Below are positions 7,913 through 18,105 of a DNA stretch of 64,000 bases, piece after piece (position 1 is the stretch's first letter; each line of letters starts with the position of its first letter). The stretch is from Agrobacterium larrymoorei. Lineage in GTDB: Bacteria > Pseudomonadota > Alphaproteobacteria > Rhizobiales > Rhizobiaceae. The notes beneath the pieces are model-generated. The model searched no databases. It saw nothing but the letters and a program-made list of their open reading frames with translations, and was not told the origin of the DNA. The stretch covers positions 248,001 to 312,000 of the forward strand of contig NZ_CP039693.1 in the NCBI RefSeq assembly GCF_005145045.1, written 5' to 3'. The translations under genes were made by a program, and so were the position numbers.

Positions 7913-10057
7913 ATGGCCAAGAAACAGGCTACCCCACCCTCCATTCCACAGACTGACGTGGTCACGATACACGACCAGAAAATGCAACGTGGACCCGGCG
8001 GCGAGCTTCATCAGTTCGCCGAAGGCGACACACCGGTTATGACCACAGCGCAGGGTGGACCGGTATCGGACGACCAGAATTCACTCCGCATCGGTGCCCG
8101 TGGACCGCTTGTCGTGGATGATTTTCATTTTCGCGAGAAGATGTTTCATTTCGACCATGAGCGTATCCCGGAAAGGGTCGTTCATGCCCGTGGCTATGGC
8201 GCGCATGGTTATTTCGAGAACTACGATTCGCTTGCCGAATACACCAAGGCCGACCTGTTTCAGCGCAAGGGCGAAAAGACCCCGCTCTTCGTCCGCTTCT
8301 CCACTGTCGCGGGGAACAAGGGTTCAGCCGATCTTGCCCGGGACGTCCGCGGATTTGCGGTCAAGATGTATACCAAGGAAGGTAACTGGGATCTGGTCGG
8401 CAACAATATTCCGGTCTTCTTCATTCAGGATGCCATCAAATTCCCCGATCTCATCCATGCCGCAAAGCAGGAGCCGGATAGAGCTTTTCCGCAGGCCCAG
8501 ACGGCGCATGACAATTTCTGGGATTTCATCAGCCTGACGCCGGAAAGCATGAACATGGTGATGTGGATCATGTCGGACCGGACCATTCCCCGCTCACTGC
8601 GCTTTATGGAAGGCTTCGGCGTTCACACATTCCGTATGGTGAATGCCAAGGATGAGTCCACCTTCGTCAAATTTCACTGGAAGCCGAAGCTCGGCCTGCA
8701 GTCCGTTGCCTGGAACGAGGCGGTCAAGATCAATGGCGCCGATCCCGATTTCCACCGTCGCGACCTGTGGAATTCCATCCAGTCCGGCAATTTCCCCGAA
8801 TGGGAATTGCACGTCCAGCTGTTCGATCAGGAGTTCGCCGATAGCTTCGATTTCGACGTGCTGGACCCTACCAAGATCATCCCCGAAGAAATCCTGCCGA
8901 CGAAAGCCATTGGTCGGATGGTGCTGGACCGTATGCCGGACAATTTCTTTGCGGAAACCGAGCAGGTCGCATTCATGACGCAGAATGTGCCGCCGGGTAT
9001 CGATTTCAGCAACGACCCGCTGCTGCAAGGTCGCAACTTTTCCTATCTCGATACGCAATTGAAACGGCTGGGCAGCACGAATTTCACCCATCTGCCGATC
9101 AATGCCCCCAAGTGTCCCTTCGCGCATTTCCAGCAGGATGGCCATATGGCGATGCGCAATCCGGTTGGTCGAGTGAATTACCAGCCGAATTCCCACGGAG
9201 AAGGCCCAAGGGAATCGCCCACAAAGGGCTATCGCCACTATCCAGCCGAGGAGCAAGGCACCAAGGCGCGGCTTCGCCCGGAAAGCTTTGCAGACCATTA
9301 CAGCCAGGCGCGGCAATTCTACATCAGCCAGACCGGCGCTGAGCAACGTCACATCGCGTCTGCACTTACGTTTGAGCTCAGCAAGGTCGAAATTCCGGCC
9401 ATTCGTGAACGCATGGTCGCGCATTTGCTGAATATCGATGAAACGCTGGCCGCGACCGTCGCGCAAAAGCTTGGCTTCCAGAAAATGCCCAAACCCGCCG
9501 ATGCCGCAATGCCGACGCGGCAGGACCTCGATGCATCACCGGCGCTCAGCATCGTTGAGAACGGCCCGAAGCGCTTCGAGGGACGCAAGCTCGGCATTTT
9601 GATCACCGATGGTGTCGATGCCAAAATGCTGAAAGCGCTCACAGGCGCGGTCACTGCTGAAAAAGCCGTGTTCGAACTCATCGCTCCCAAGGTCGGCGGC
9701 GTCAAAGCCTCCGACGGAAGCTGGATCGAAGCCCATCACATGATCGATGGCGGACCATCGGTTCTCTTCGATGCCGTGGCTTTGCTGACTTCACCCGAGG
9801 GCATCGAAGATTTGAAGGATGAGGCCACCGCCCGTGACTTCGTGGCCGATGCCTTTCAGCATTGCAAGTTCATCGGCTATGTCGCATCCGCCCTGCCTCT
9901 GCTTCAAACGGCAGGCTTGGCAAATGCCATCGATGAAGGCGTCATAGCCCTCCCCGACGAAGCAAGCCCTGCGGACTTCGTTGCGGAATTGGGCAAGCTG
10001 CGGGTCTGGGGCCGAGAGCCATCGGTTAAGCTCGGCAAAGCCTCTCCCTCGAAGTAA
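7913..10057 (+). CDS. katE: Large-subunit (clade 2) catalase with C-terminal DJ-1/PfpI-like domain
   Basis: Monofunctional haem catalase, splitting hydrogen peroxide into water and oxygen in the cytoplasm. Its 714 residues match the large-subunit clade. ATG 7913 has AGGAG seven bases upstream. The active-site segment [11 protein letters not shown] places the essential His at residue 91; the distal Asn lies in GNNIPVFF (164-165); the proximal haem-ligand Tyr is residue 378 in NFSYLDTQ. After about residue 580 a DJ-1/PfpI-type flavodoxin-like domain ([18 protein letters not shown]) forms the C-terminal extension usual for KatE. It is flanked by terminators on both sides, so it is a single-gene transcript. 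I see no OxyR or EcfG site directly upstream. Confidence 0.93.
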   Translation: MAKKQATPPSIPQTDVVTIHDQKMQRGPGGELHQFAEGDTPVMTTAQGGPVSDDQNSLRIGARGPLVVDDFHFREKMFHFDHERIPERVVHARGYGAHGYFENYDSLAEYTKADLFQRKGEKTPLFVRFSTVAGNKGSADLARDVRGFAVKMYTKEGNWDLVGNNIPVFFIQDAIKFPDLIHAAKQEPDRAFPQAQTAHDNFWDFISLTPESMNMVMWIMSDRTIPRSLRFMEGFGVHTFRMVNAKDESTFVKFHWKPKLGLQSVAWNEAVKINGADPDFHRRDLWNSIQSGNFPEWELHVQLFDQEFADSFDFDVLDPTKIIPEEILPTKAIGRMVLDRMPDNFFAETEQVAFMTQNVPPGIDFSNDPLLQGRNFSYLDTQLKRLGSTNFTHLPINAPKCPFAHFQQDGHMAMRNPVGRVNYQPNSHGEGPRESPTKGYRHYPAEEQGTKARLRPESFADHYSQARQFYISQTGAEQRHIASALTFELSKVEIPAIRERMVAHLLNIDETLAATVAQKLGFQKMPKPADAAMPTRQDLDASPALSIVENGPKRFEGRKLGILITDGVDAKMLKALTGAVTAEKAVFELIAPKVGGVKASDGSWIEAHHMIDGGPSVLFDAVALLTSPEGIEDLKDEATARDFVADAFQHCKFIGYVASALPLLQTAGLANAIDEGVIALPDEASPADFVAELGKLRVWGREPSVKLGKASPSK

Positions 10058-10066
10058 AATAGGTCA

Positions 10067-10094
10067 AAGCGCGGCAGCAATGCCGCGCTTCTTT
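10067..10094 (+). terminator. Rho-independent terminator after katE
   Basis: Perfect 10-bp stem AAGCGCGGCA / TGCCGCGCTT with a GCAA tetraloop, followed by CTTTCG. It lies ten bases after the katE stop and just before the first glycosyltransferase gene. Confidence 0.85.
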
Positions 10095-10124
10095 CGTTCA
10101 AGGGAAAGCCCGGAACCGCCTGCA

Positions 10125-11285
10125 ATGGGAAACAACAGGAACATCAGACGTCTCGTCGTCATCAGCGATTTTCAAGATGGCAATTCCTTCTCCTCCAGTG
10201 TCCCGAGCGTCGAAGAGTTTCAACGCCAGTGGCGGAGCGGCGAGCGTGGCCAACCGGCGTCACGCGAAGAGGCGGTACCCGGGTTTAATGTGGAAGGCGG
10301 TTACATAGAGCGTCTTCCGCTCGCCTGCGTGAAAGCCGGTCTTGTCGATGTCATTGAAATATGGACCCATTGGCGCGGGGATATCCCGCCTGCGCCAGAT
10401 TTGCATAGGTCACCGCTCATCATCCGTCGTGCATTTCAGATGAATGGGCCTTATGCGCCTTTCCATTCCAATGATATGCTCGCCCATATCACGGTCTTTG
10501 GCGCGCCGGAGATACTTTGCGTCTGGGGTTTGGGCGTATCGGCGGAAATTCTGGACGCCTGCGCTTCAAGCTACAAGATATACAATTCCATCGATGCCCC
10601 GGCGTTACGCATTCCGCCGGAAGTCAGCACCCGTTTCGATCTGATCCTGACCGGAGCGGAATGGCAATCGTGTGAAGTAAAAGAGCGCCACCCTCATATG
10701 CCGACGGCCATACTGCCCATCGGCCCGGAATTCGCGTCGGAAACGCAGTTTCATCCGTTAGATGGGCCAAAGCCCTATGACGTCATCTACGTGGCCGCGG
10801 CGCAAAAGTACAAGCGCCACGACATTCTGTTTGACGCACTTTCAAAACTGCCGCGTTCCATTAAAGCGCTCTGCGTTTTCGGATATGGAGAACTGAGCGA
10901 CGAGCTTCGTGAGAATGCTCGCCACCTAGACATCGACGTTGACTTCGTCGGCCCGCCGGGCGTTTCTTTTACAGAGGTCAATCGACTGATGAACCTAGCC
11001 AAAATGGGCGTTGTCTGCGGCATCGATGACGGCGCGCCCGCCATTCTCACGGAATATATGCTGGCAGGACTACCTGTTCTCGCTAACAGTCAGCTTCGTT
11101 GTGGCCTGCAATTTATCACCCCGCAGACGGGGCGAGCGGCACCGGCGGAGACTTTTCACGAGGGCATTCTGTCCATGCTGAAAAATCTGGATGATTTCTC
11201 TCCCAGACAGACCGTGATCGACAGATGGACATGGCCGCATTCCATCGCAAAACTTCAAAAAATCATGGACGTTTCAAGCCGTTAG
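10125..11285 (+). CDS. GT-B glycosyltransferase (family 4-like)
   Basis: Predicted glycosyltransferase of 386 residues, first of a four-gene run. The C-terminal half carries the nucleotide-sugar-binding Rossmann domain (DVIYVAAAQKYKRHDILFDAL) and an E-x7-E-like segment, here GIDDGAPAILTEYMLAGLP, in which the first Glu is Asp. The N-terminal acceptor half has no clear motif. The frame is open further upstream (to 9981, through the katE terminator), so I place the start at ATG 10125 after a weak AAGGGAAA. Acceptor and sugar are unknown. Its neighbours suggest synthesis of a surface or capsular glycan. Confidence 0.75.
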   Translation: MGNNRNIRRLVVISDFQDGNSFSSSVPSVEEFQRQWRSGERGQPASREEAVPGFNVEGGYIERLPLACVKAGLVDVIEIWTHWRGDIPPAPDLHRSPLIIRRAFQMNGPYAPFHSNDMLAHITVFGAPEILCVWGLGVSAEILDACASSYKIYNSIDAPALRIPPEVSTRFDLILTGAEWQSCEVKERHPHMPTAILPIGPEFASETQFHPLDGPKPYDVIYVAAAQKYKRHDILFDALSKLPRSIKALCVFGYGELSDELRENARHLDIDVDFVGPPGVSFTEVNRLMNLAKMGVVCGIDDGAPAILTEYMLAGLPVLANSQLRCGLQFITPQTGRAAPAETFHEGILSMLKNLDDFSPRQTVIDRWTWPHSIAKLQKIMDVSSR

Positions 11286-11357
11286 AAAGTTTCCAGACAG
11301 CAGGAACAAAGCATGTTTCGCCCGGTTTGGTTACGTTCCTGAAACCTGGATGCGCCG

Positions 11358-12608
11358 ATGAATCTTTCCAGTTCCATTCCCTCGCCATCACACGCAACAT
11401 CAGAGCGGAAGACGCCGCTAATCTGTTTTTCGCATCTGCGGTGGGATTTCGTTTTACAGCGTCCGCAACATTTGATGTCGCGTTTCGCCAGGGAAAGGGC
11501 GGTGTTCTTTTTCGAAGAATTCATTCCGACAGATCATCACCTCGCCTATCTGGAAATTCATCCCTTCGAAGGCACGACCGTTAAATCCGTGCGCCCGCGC
11601 GTGCCCCATTGGTGGAGCGAGGCGGAACGTGAAGTGGCGCTCAGCCACTTATTGGATGATCTTCTTGCGATGTATGGTGCGAAGCGCCCTATCTTCTGGT
11701 TTTACACTCCGACCATGTATGAATTTGCCCGGCACATCGATGCGTCAGCCATCGTCTATGACTGCATGGACGAGCTTGCGAATTTCAAATTTGCGCCACA
11801 TCGCATGAAGGAGATGGAAGCGGCACTGATGGCGCGCGCCGATGTGGTCTTTACGGGCGGCTACAGCCTCTTTGAAGCCAAGTGCGGGCAGCACGACAAC
11901 ATCCATCCGTTTCCATCCGGAGTGGATGCCGAGCACTTTCACACCGCCCGCAAAAGCGCAAAAGAACCCGCCGACCAAAGCTCTATTCCTGGTCCGAAGC
12001 TTGGCTATTACGGCGTGATCGATGAGCGGCTCGACCTCGATTTGATCGCGACTGTCGCCGGGCAGCGTCCGAATATGTCTTTCATATTCATTGGCCCCAT
12101 AACCAAGATCGCGCCGGAAGATTTACCGCAAGCGGCAAACATTCATTACCTGGGACCGAAACACTACGGAGAGCTCCCTGCCTATGTCTCAGGCTGGGAC
12201 GTGGCGCTGATGCCATTTGCTTTGAACGAGTCCACGCAGTTCATCAGCCCCACGAAAACACCGGAATATCTTGCTGCTGGCCGGCCCGTCGTCAGCACGC
12301 CAATCCGAGATGTCGTGCGTCATTATGGAGATGTCGAAAGTGTCCTTGTCGCGCCGGATGCCGCGCATTTCGCAGCCGCCTGCGATGAAGCGCTTGCCAT
12401 GGCGAAAGCTGGCACAGAATGGTGGAAGCCCGTTGATGACATGCTCGAAGCATCGTCCTGGGACAAAACCTTTGCCGCTATGAAGAGCTTGGTGGACGAC
12501 GTCATGGCGCGAAGCGCTTTTGTGCAGATGCCCGCCGCCCTGCCTAAGAAAACCAGCCCGGGCCAACCCGTCATCGTTGGCGAAATCGTGGCTGCGCCCG
12601 GTCTATGA
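11358..12608 (+). CDS. Glycosyltransferase (TuaH-like)
   Basis: A 416-residue GT-B protein. It starts with the TuaH-type opening ICFSHLRWDFVLQRPQHLMSRFA (residues about 22-44). It then has YDCMDELANF, an export-free cytosolic fold, and the donor-binding segment SPTKTPEYLAAGRPVVSTPI near residue 300. This family is found in polysaccharide clusters. The 73-base gap from the previous gene shows no terminator. Its stop overlaps the start of the next gene by four bases (ATGA), so it is coupled to the triple-domain protein. Confidence 0.8.
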   Translation: MNLSSSIPSPSHATSERKTPLICFSHLRWDFVLQRPQHLMSRFARERAVFFFEEFIPTDHHLAYLEIHPFEGTTVKSVRPRVPHWWSEAEREVALSHLLDDLLAMYGAKRPIFWFYTPTMYEFARHIDASAIVYDCMDELANFKFAPHRMKEMEAALMARADVVFTGGYSLFEAKCGQHDNIHPFPSGVDAEHFHTARKSAKEPADQSSIPGPKLGYYGVIDERLDLDLIATVAGQRPNMSFIFIGPITKIAPEDLPQAANIHYLGPKHYGELPAYVSGWDVALMPFALNESTQFISPTKTPEYLAAGRPVVSTPIRDVVRHYGDVESVLVAPDAAHFAAACDEALAMAKAGTEWWKPVDDMLEASSWDKTFAAMKSLVDDVMARSAFVQMPAALPKKTSPGQPVIVGEIVAAPGL

Positions 12609-15600
12609 GCAGCGCGCGTCACAGGATCGTTCTTGCCACCGATAGTCTCGATCCATCGGGCATGGGTGAACACATGTTGACGCTTGCCCGCGCACTTGAA
12701 AATGAGTGGGCGGTAACGATTGCGGCGCCTGCCGAAACCGAAGGACGGTTGTTGTCGAGGGCAGCCCGACTGGGGCTTGCCGTCAAAAGCATCGATGACA
12801 TGTCGGCTTTCGGTGAATGGCTGCGCGCGACGTCCACGTCTATCCTCCATGTCCATGCGGGCATCGGTTGGGAAGGCCACGAAATAGCGGGGGCCGGTTT
12901 CGCTCACAACATCCCCGTCGTCAGAACCGAGCATCTGCCTTATCTTCTGACCGACAAAGACCAGCAGCAACATTACGCCAGAGAATGCGTGTCGCTCGCT
13001 CATCGCATTGCCGTATCGGAAGCCGTAAAATCCAGCTTCGAACAAAACGGCGTCGATGCCGACCATATTAGCCTCGTGCGCAACGGCACTTTTGCCCTGA
13101 CGCCAAATCCGGGCAAAACCTCAATAAGGGGCATGGATGGGCGAAATGTCCTTCTCACCGCCGCCCGCTTTTCCAAACAGAAAGACCACGCGACCCTGAT
13201 TGCGGCCATGCCCGCCATTCTTGCGGCACACCCGAACACCGTCCTGCTCCTTGTCGGCAAAGGCGAGGAGCTTGAAGCGATCAAGGCTCTGGTGGAAGCG
13301 CAGTCGTTGACGGAACATGTGCGTTTTCTCGGCCATAGAACCGATATTGCCGACTTGATGGCGCAAGCCGATCTTTTCGTTCTGCCATCGAAATTCGAAG
13401 GACTGCCGCTTGCCGTGCTGGAGGCCATGTCGATCGGGCTGCCCGTTGTCGCAACCAACATTGGCGGCAATATAGAGGCGCTTGGACCTTCGCATCCCTT
13501 TCTGGCCGAACCAGGCGATTACGCCTCGCTGGCGCAGGTGTTGATCAGGGCTCTCGATGATCCTGCAACGGCAAAATCGGCGGGACAATCGGGCTTCGAA
13601 CGCTTCCAGAACCACTTTTCCGCACAGCGCATGGCAAACGAAACCGCCGCCGTTTACGAGCGCGTACTTTCGCAGGCAGCGCCTCTCACGCAAGGACATG
13701 TCTTCATGGGAAAAAAGCGTATCGGCTTTATCGGTGCTGGCGGCATCGCCAACCGCCATCTGGAAATTCTCGGTGGCTTCGAGGATGTGGAACTGGTGGC
13801 GTTTGCCGACCCGGATTTTGCCCGCGCAGAACATGCCGCCAGCCGTTTCGGTGCCAAGGCCTTCGATAACCACCGCGCCATGCTGGAAGCGCAGTCACTG
13901 GATACTGTCTATATCTGCGTGCCACCTTTCGCCCATGGCAAAGCTGAGCGCGACCTTATCGCCAAAAACATTCCGTTTTTCGTTGAAAAGCCTATCACGC
14001 TCGATCTGGCATTGGCCGAGGAACTGAGCGCGGAGATCGAGGCCTCGAGGCTGATCACCGGTGTCGGCTATCACTGGCGCTACCTCGATACTGTCGAGGA
14101 GGCGCGCAACCTTCTTCAACATAACCCCGCTCAGCTTTTGTCCGGCTACTGGTTGGATCAGACACCGCCGCCGCAATGGTGGTGGAAATCGGATATGTCG
14201 GGCGGACAAATGGTTGAACAGGCGACGCATATTATCGACCTTGCCCGCTATCTGGTCGGTGAAGTCGCCCATGTCTATGGCCGTGTCGGGTTCAAGGAGC
14301 GCGACAGCTTCCCCGGCCTTGATGTGCCCGGCGTCACCACCGCCAACCTTACCTTTCAGTCCGGTGTCATCGCCAATATCTCTTCCACCTGCCTTCTGGG
14401 CTGGAGCCACAGGATTGGTCTCAACATCTTCGCGGATCGTCTGGCCATTGAACTGACCGACCATGATATCATGGTCGATGTCGGTGCCGGGCGGCCCGTT
14501 CGCCAGGCAGACGGTGATCCGGTTTGGCGCGAAGATCGAGACTTCATTGACGCTGTGCGTGGTGGCGAAAACCACATTCGCTGCACTTATCAGGATGCGC
14601 TCGCGACACACCGCGTTGCCCTCGCGGTGGTGGAGTCGGCGCGCAGCGGCGAACCTGTCTCTTTGGAGCAGCCATCCATCTCCCGCAATCCGGTTGCCCC
14701 GCTTTATCATGAACCGCGCAACGAGCAGCAACCCGGCCCTGCGCCCGGGCACCGGATTGTCCGTTCGCTTGGCATCGAAGCGCCCGGCAGGGCTTTTTTC
14801 TTCGAGTACGAGGAAGGCCCACCGACAGACAATCAGGTGTGGTTGGACACGCTCTATACCGGCTTTTCGGCAGGCACAGAACTCACCTTTCTGAAAAACA
14901 CAAATCCCTATCTCCATTCCCGCTTCGATGGCGGGCGGGGCGTGTTTCTGCAAAACGAACCGGATCTGCACTATCCCGTACCGTTTCTTGGCTACATGGA
15001 AGTGGCGCGCGTCTCGAAATCTCGGGCCGAAGGTTTCAGTGTAGGCGACATATTCGCCACGACTTACGCCCATAAAACCGGCCACACCTCAGACCCGTTC
15101 CATGATGTGCTGGTGCCGATGCCGGATGAGATCGACCCCATCCTTGGTGTCTTTGTCGCCCAGATGGGTCCCATCGCCGCCAACGGTATTCTCCACGCGG
15201 ATGCGGATGCGTTGGGGCCGAATATATCGACCTTTGGTGCAGGTGTTGCCGGTCGCAACGTCATCGTCATCGGCGCCGGCACGGTGGGCCTGATGACCGC
15301 GCTCTTCGCACAAAGGGCGGGCGCGCTCGGCGTCATCATCGCCGATCCGTCCGAATTCAGGCGAAGCAAAGCGCAGGCCATGGGACTGATAGCCATGACG
15401 GAGGAAGACGCCTGGCAGCATTGCAAGGCGCGCTGGCATAATGGTGCCACGGATCGAGGTGCCGACTTCGTTTTTCAGACGCGGGCGCATGCCCATAGTT
15501 TGCATGTGGCGCTGAAGGCGCTGCGCCCACAGGGCACCGTTATCGATCTCGCCTTCTATCAGGGCGGAGCGGATGCGTTGCGGCTGGGGGAGGAATTCCA

Positions 15601-15841
15601 CCACAATGGTCTCAACATTCGTTGCGCCCAGATCAACCGCGTCCCGCGCGGGCTTGATGGTCTGTGGAACAGACGGCGGCTCGCCCATGAAACCATCGGC
15701 CTTCTTCAGACCCACGGCAACATCATCCGTGAGCAGATGATTACCCATGTCGTACCTTTCGATGACGGCCCGCAGTTCCTGGCAGACCTTGTCGCCAACC
15801 GACCCGAATTTCTGCAAATCATCTTCAAGGTCGGCGAATGA
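12605..15841 (+). CDS. Three-domain fusion: GT4 glycosyltransferase, Gfo/Idh/MocA oxidoreductase, BchC-like MDR dehydrogenase
   Basis: A 1078-residue protein in one unbroken frame. Residues 1-365 are a GT4 glycosyltransferase with the E-x7-E donor motif (KFEGLPLAVLEAMSIGLPVV). Residues 369-710 are a Gfo/Idh/MocA dehydrogenase: Rossmann motif GFIGAGGIA at 372-380 and catalytic EKP at 461-463. Residues about 715-1078 are a medium-chain dehydrogenase with the LYTGFSAGTEL segment seen in BchC-like proteins and a second Rossmann motif VIGAGTVGLM near 889. It lacks the usual zinc-ligand Cys and GHE motif. An in-frame ATG at 13706, preceded by AAGGAC, could start the oxidoreductase part separately. 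It overlaps both neighbours by four bases. It may modify and transfer a sugar within one polypeptide; this is inference. Confidence 0.82.
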   Translation: MSSARHRIVLATDSLDPSGMGEHMLTLARALENEWAVTIAAPAETEGRLLSRAARLGLAVKSIDDMSAFGEWLRATSTSILHVHAGIGWEGHEIAGAGFAHNIPVVRTEHLPYLLTDKDQQQHYARECVSLAHRIAVSEAVKSSFEQNGVDADHISLVRNGTFALTPNPGKTSIRGMDGRNVLLTAARFSKQKDHATLIAAMPAILAAHPNTVLLLVGKGEELEAIKALVEAQSLTEHVRFLGHRTDIADLMAQADLFVLPSKFEGLPLAVLEAMSIGLPVVATNIGGNIEALGPSHPFLAEPGDYASLAQVLIRALDDPATAKSAGQSGFERFQNHFSAQRMANETAAVYERVLSQAAPLTQGHVFMGKKRIGFIGAGGIANRHLEILGGFEDVELVAFADPDFARAEHAASRFGAKAFDNHRAMLEAQSLDTVYICVPPFAHGKAERDLIAKNIPFFVEKPITLDLALAEELSAEIEASRLITGVGYHWRYLDTVEEARNLLQHNPAQLLSGYWLDQTPPPQWWWKSDMSGGQMVEQATHIIDLARYLVGEVAHVYGRVGFKERDSFPGLDVPGVTTANLTFQSGVIANISSTCLLGWSHRIGLNIFADRLAIELTDHDIMVDVGAGRPVRQADGDPVWREDRDFIDAVRGGENHIRCTYQDALATHRVALAVVESARSGEPVSLEQPSISRNPVAPLYHEPRNEQQPGPAPGHRIVRSLGIEAPGRAFFFEYEEGPPTDNQVWLDTLYTGFSAGTELTFLKNTNPYLHSRFDGGRGVFLQNEPDLHYPVPFLGYMEVARVSKSRAEGFSVGDIFATTYAHKTGHTSDPFHDVLVPMPDEIDPILGVFVAQMGPIAANGILHADADALGPNISTFGAGVAGRNVIVIGAGTVGLMTALFAQRAGALGVIIADPSEFRRSKAQAMGLIAMTEEDAWQHCKARWHNGATDRGADFVFQTRAHAHSLHVALKALRPQGTVIDLAFYQGGADALRLGEEFHHNGLNIRCAQINRVPRGLDGLWNRRRLAHETIGLLQTHGNIIREQMITHVVPFDDGPQFLADLVANRPEFLQIIFKVGE

Positions 15842-18105
15842 CGTCCAACGAACAACCCATCCGAATTCTCTTCGTCTTCGCATGGCTGGTTGTCGGGGGC
15901 GAAGAAACGGAAGTTAGGCTCTTGGCGCGTCATCTGGATCGCAGCCGCTATCGTCTCGATGTCGTTGCCTGTTTCCATAAACCGAACATGCCGCACCAGA
16001 CGCATGAGCAATTGCGCGAACTCGGGGTCGATGTGGACACGACGCCCTACGGGCTTTCCTTTGAAGACACGGTTGCCTATCTCGCCAACAAGATACCGGC
16101 CTATGATGTCATCGTCTCCTGCCAGAACGTGGCCGACATCTATCCTGCACTGGAACGACTGCATTGGCGCCCTCCGCTGATCGAACATGGCGGGCTGGTA
16201 TCGGAGGCGCTGGCAGGACCGAAACACTTTACCAGCCGTTATGTCGGCGTATGCCGCTCCATCCGGGAAGCCGCCGCATCCATCATGCCGGGGCGTGAAG
16301 GGGATGCCTTGGAAATCCCGTCGATGGTAGAACTCTCGGATTTCGACGGGCATCAGCGTGCCGCGATGCGCACATCGCTTGGTATAAAGCAGGACGAGAT
16401 TCTTATCGGCTGGGTCGGCAGGCTTGACCCTAAGAAAAATGTCGAGGATTTCATTGAGGCCGCAGCACTGGTTCACGCACGCGATCCAAAAGCTCGCTTT
16501 GTCATAATCGGCGGACCTGATGCCTTTTTACCGGACTACGCCGAGCACTTGCAAACGCTTGCAAAGACCAAAAAGCTCGACAGCGTGCTGCGCTTTCTGG
16601 GCGATCGTAAGGATATCCCGGCCCTTCTCTCGGCGATGGACATTTTCGTCTGGTTGTCAAAAGGCGAAGGCATGCCACATGTCATTGCGGAGGCGGGTGC
16701 TGCCGCGCTACCCGTCATCGCCACGCCAGACAATGGCGCGATGCAACAGATCGAAGACGGTGTCGGCGGTATTTTCGTGCCCTATAGCGATCCTGCCGCT
16801 GTCGCCATGGCTGTTGAACGCCTGATCGCAAATCCCGATTTGCGCGCTCGCCTCGCACAAGCCCTTCGGCGCAAGGTCGAAACGACCTACAGCGTGACGG
16901 CTGTGCTGCCGCAGTGGGAACAGCTGTTTGCCGAAGTACTGGCTGAGCGTAAGCCTTCAGGACCGACAGGCCTGTTTAGATCCTTCCTGCAGGGCGGCTT
17001 CGAATGCTCGACGCACCGGCTCCGCCCTGCAGGCTCTGCAGAAGGCCGACGTCTCGATATGATCGCGGCGGTCAGTCATGACATCCATGCTGCACAAGAC
17101 TATGGGCAGCTTGCAGAATTCGGCATCAGGACTGTTCGAGATGGTTTTCGCTGGCATCTGATCGACAGGCAAGGCGAATATGACTGGTCCAGCATCCGCC
17201 CCATGCTGAAGGCAGCCCAAGCAACCGGAACGCAGGTTATTTGGGACTTGCTACACTATGGATGGCCGGACGGTCTCGACATCTGGTCACCGCAGTTTGT
17301 CGACCGATTTGCACGTTTTGCAGGCGCTTGTGCTCGGTTTGTGCGCGAGGAAAGCGATGATATCCCATTCTACTGTCCCGTTAACGAAATCTCTTTTTTC
17401 TCCTGGGGCGGCGGAGATGCCGGATACCTCAACCCCTTTGCGAATGGCCGCGGATACGAACTCAAGGTCCAGCTTGCCCGGGCGGCAATTGCTGCAATGG
17501 AAACCATTCTCACAATTGAGCCGAAAGCGCGCTTCGTTCACTGCGATCCGGTCATAAACGTCATCACCGATCCCACCCGCCCTTGGGAAGCGGGCGCCAG
17601 CGAGGGCCACAGGCAAGCGCAATTTCAAGGATGGGACCTGATTGCCGGAAGGATATGGCCCCAAATCGGCGGCAGGCCGGAGCTTCTCGACATTATCGGG
17701 GTCAATTATTACTTCAACAATCAGTGGATCCACGGCGGCCCTCCCATCGATATCGGTCATCCACTTTACAAGCCACTGAGCAGGATTCTGATCGAAACCT
17801 ACGCCCGCTATGGCAGACCAATTCTGATTGCCGAAACCGGTATCGAAGATGAGCGCCGGCCAGAATGGTTTAAATACGTGGCGTCTCAAGGAGCACACGC
17901 GATGCAGGCGGGTGTACCGCTCGAAGGCATCTGCCTCTACCCGATCATCAATCATCCCGGCTGGGATGACGACCGGCCTTGTTTCAACGGGCTTCTTTCC
18001 AGCGAAATTACTTCGATGAACAAACGAAGGGCCTATCAGCCGCTGGCTGATGTGTTGAAGCGGTCATCGTTAGAGATTGCGTGTAGTAGCCGAGCGTTCC
18101 GCTGA
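15838..18105 (+). CDS. Fusion of GT4 glycosyltransferase and clan-A glycoside hydrolase-like domain
   Basis: A 755-residue protein. Residues 1-375 form a GT4 transferase (WVGRLDPKKNVEDFIEAA; E-x7-E in KGEGMPHVIAEAGAAALP). Residues about 390-750 resemble a family 1/5 (beta/alpha)8 glycosidase: HDIHAAQDYGQLAEFGIRTVRDG, an acid/base Glu at 517 in CPVNEISFF, INHPGWDDDRPCFNG, and a nucleophile-like Glu at 666 in LIAETGIED. Both catalytic Glu are present, 149 residues apart, so hydrolase or transglycosidase activity is plausible. There is no signal peptide, so any cleavage would be intracellular. It overlaps the preceding fusion gene by four bases and is the last gene of the run. Confidence 0.8.
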   Translation: MTSNEQPIRILFVFAWLVVGGEETEVRLLARHLDRSRYRLDVVACFHKPNMPHQTHEQLRELGVDVDTTPYGLSFEDTVAYLANKIPAYDVIVSCQNVADIYPALERLHWRPPLIEHGGLVSEALAGPKHFTSRYVGVCRSIREAAASIMPGREGDALEIPSMVELSDFDGHQRAAMRTSLGIKQDEILIGWVGRLDPKKNVEDFIEAAALVHARDPKARFVIIGGPDAFLPDYAEHLQTLAKTKKLDSVLRFLGDRKDIPALLSAMDIFVWLSKGEGMPHVIAEAGAAALPVIATPDNGAMQQIEDGVGGIFVPYSDPAAVAMAVERLIANPDLRARLAQALRRKVETTYSVTAVLPQWEQLFAEVLAERKPSGPTGLFRSFLQGGFECSTHRLRPAGSAEGRRLDMIAAVSHDIHAAQDYGQLAEFGIRTVRDGFRWHLIDRQGEYDWSSIRPMLKAAQATGTQVIWDLLHYGWPDGLDIWSPQFVDRFARFAGACARFVREESDDIPFYCPVNEISFFSWGGGDAGYLNPFANGRGYELKVQLARAAIAAMETILTIEPKARFVHCDPVINVITDPTRPWEAGASEGHRQAQFQGWDLIAGRIWPQIGGRPELLDIIGVNYYFNNQWIHGGPPIDIGHPLYKPLSRILIETYARYGRPILIAETGIEDERRPEWFKYVASQGAHAMQAGVPLEGICLYPIINHPGWDDDRPCFNGLLSSEITSMNKRRAYQPLADVLKRSSLEIACSSRAFR

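Noticed and set aside
8594..9466. 290-codon open frame on the minus strand inside katE
   Set aside because: Shadow of the catalase gene; no ribosome site and no family resemblance.
13895..15085. 396-codon open frame on the minus strand
   Set aside because: It is antisense to the oxidoreductase part of the triple fusion, which has clear family motifs. The minus-strand product is rich in Arg/His and has no recognisable domain.
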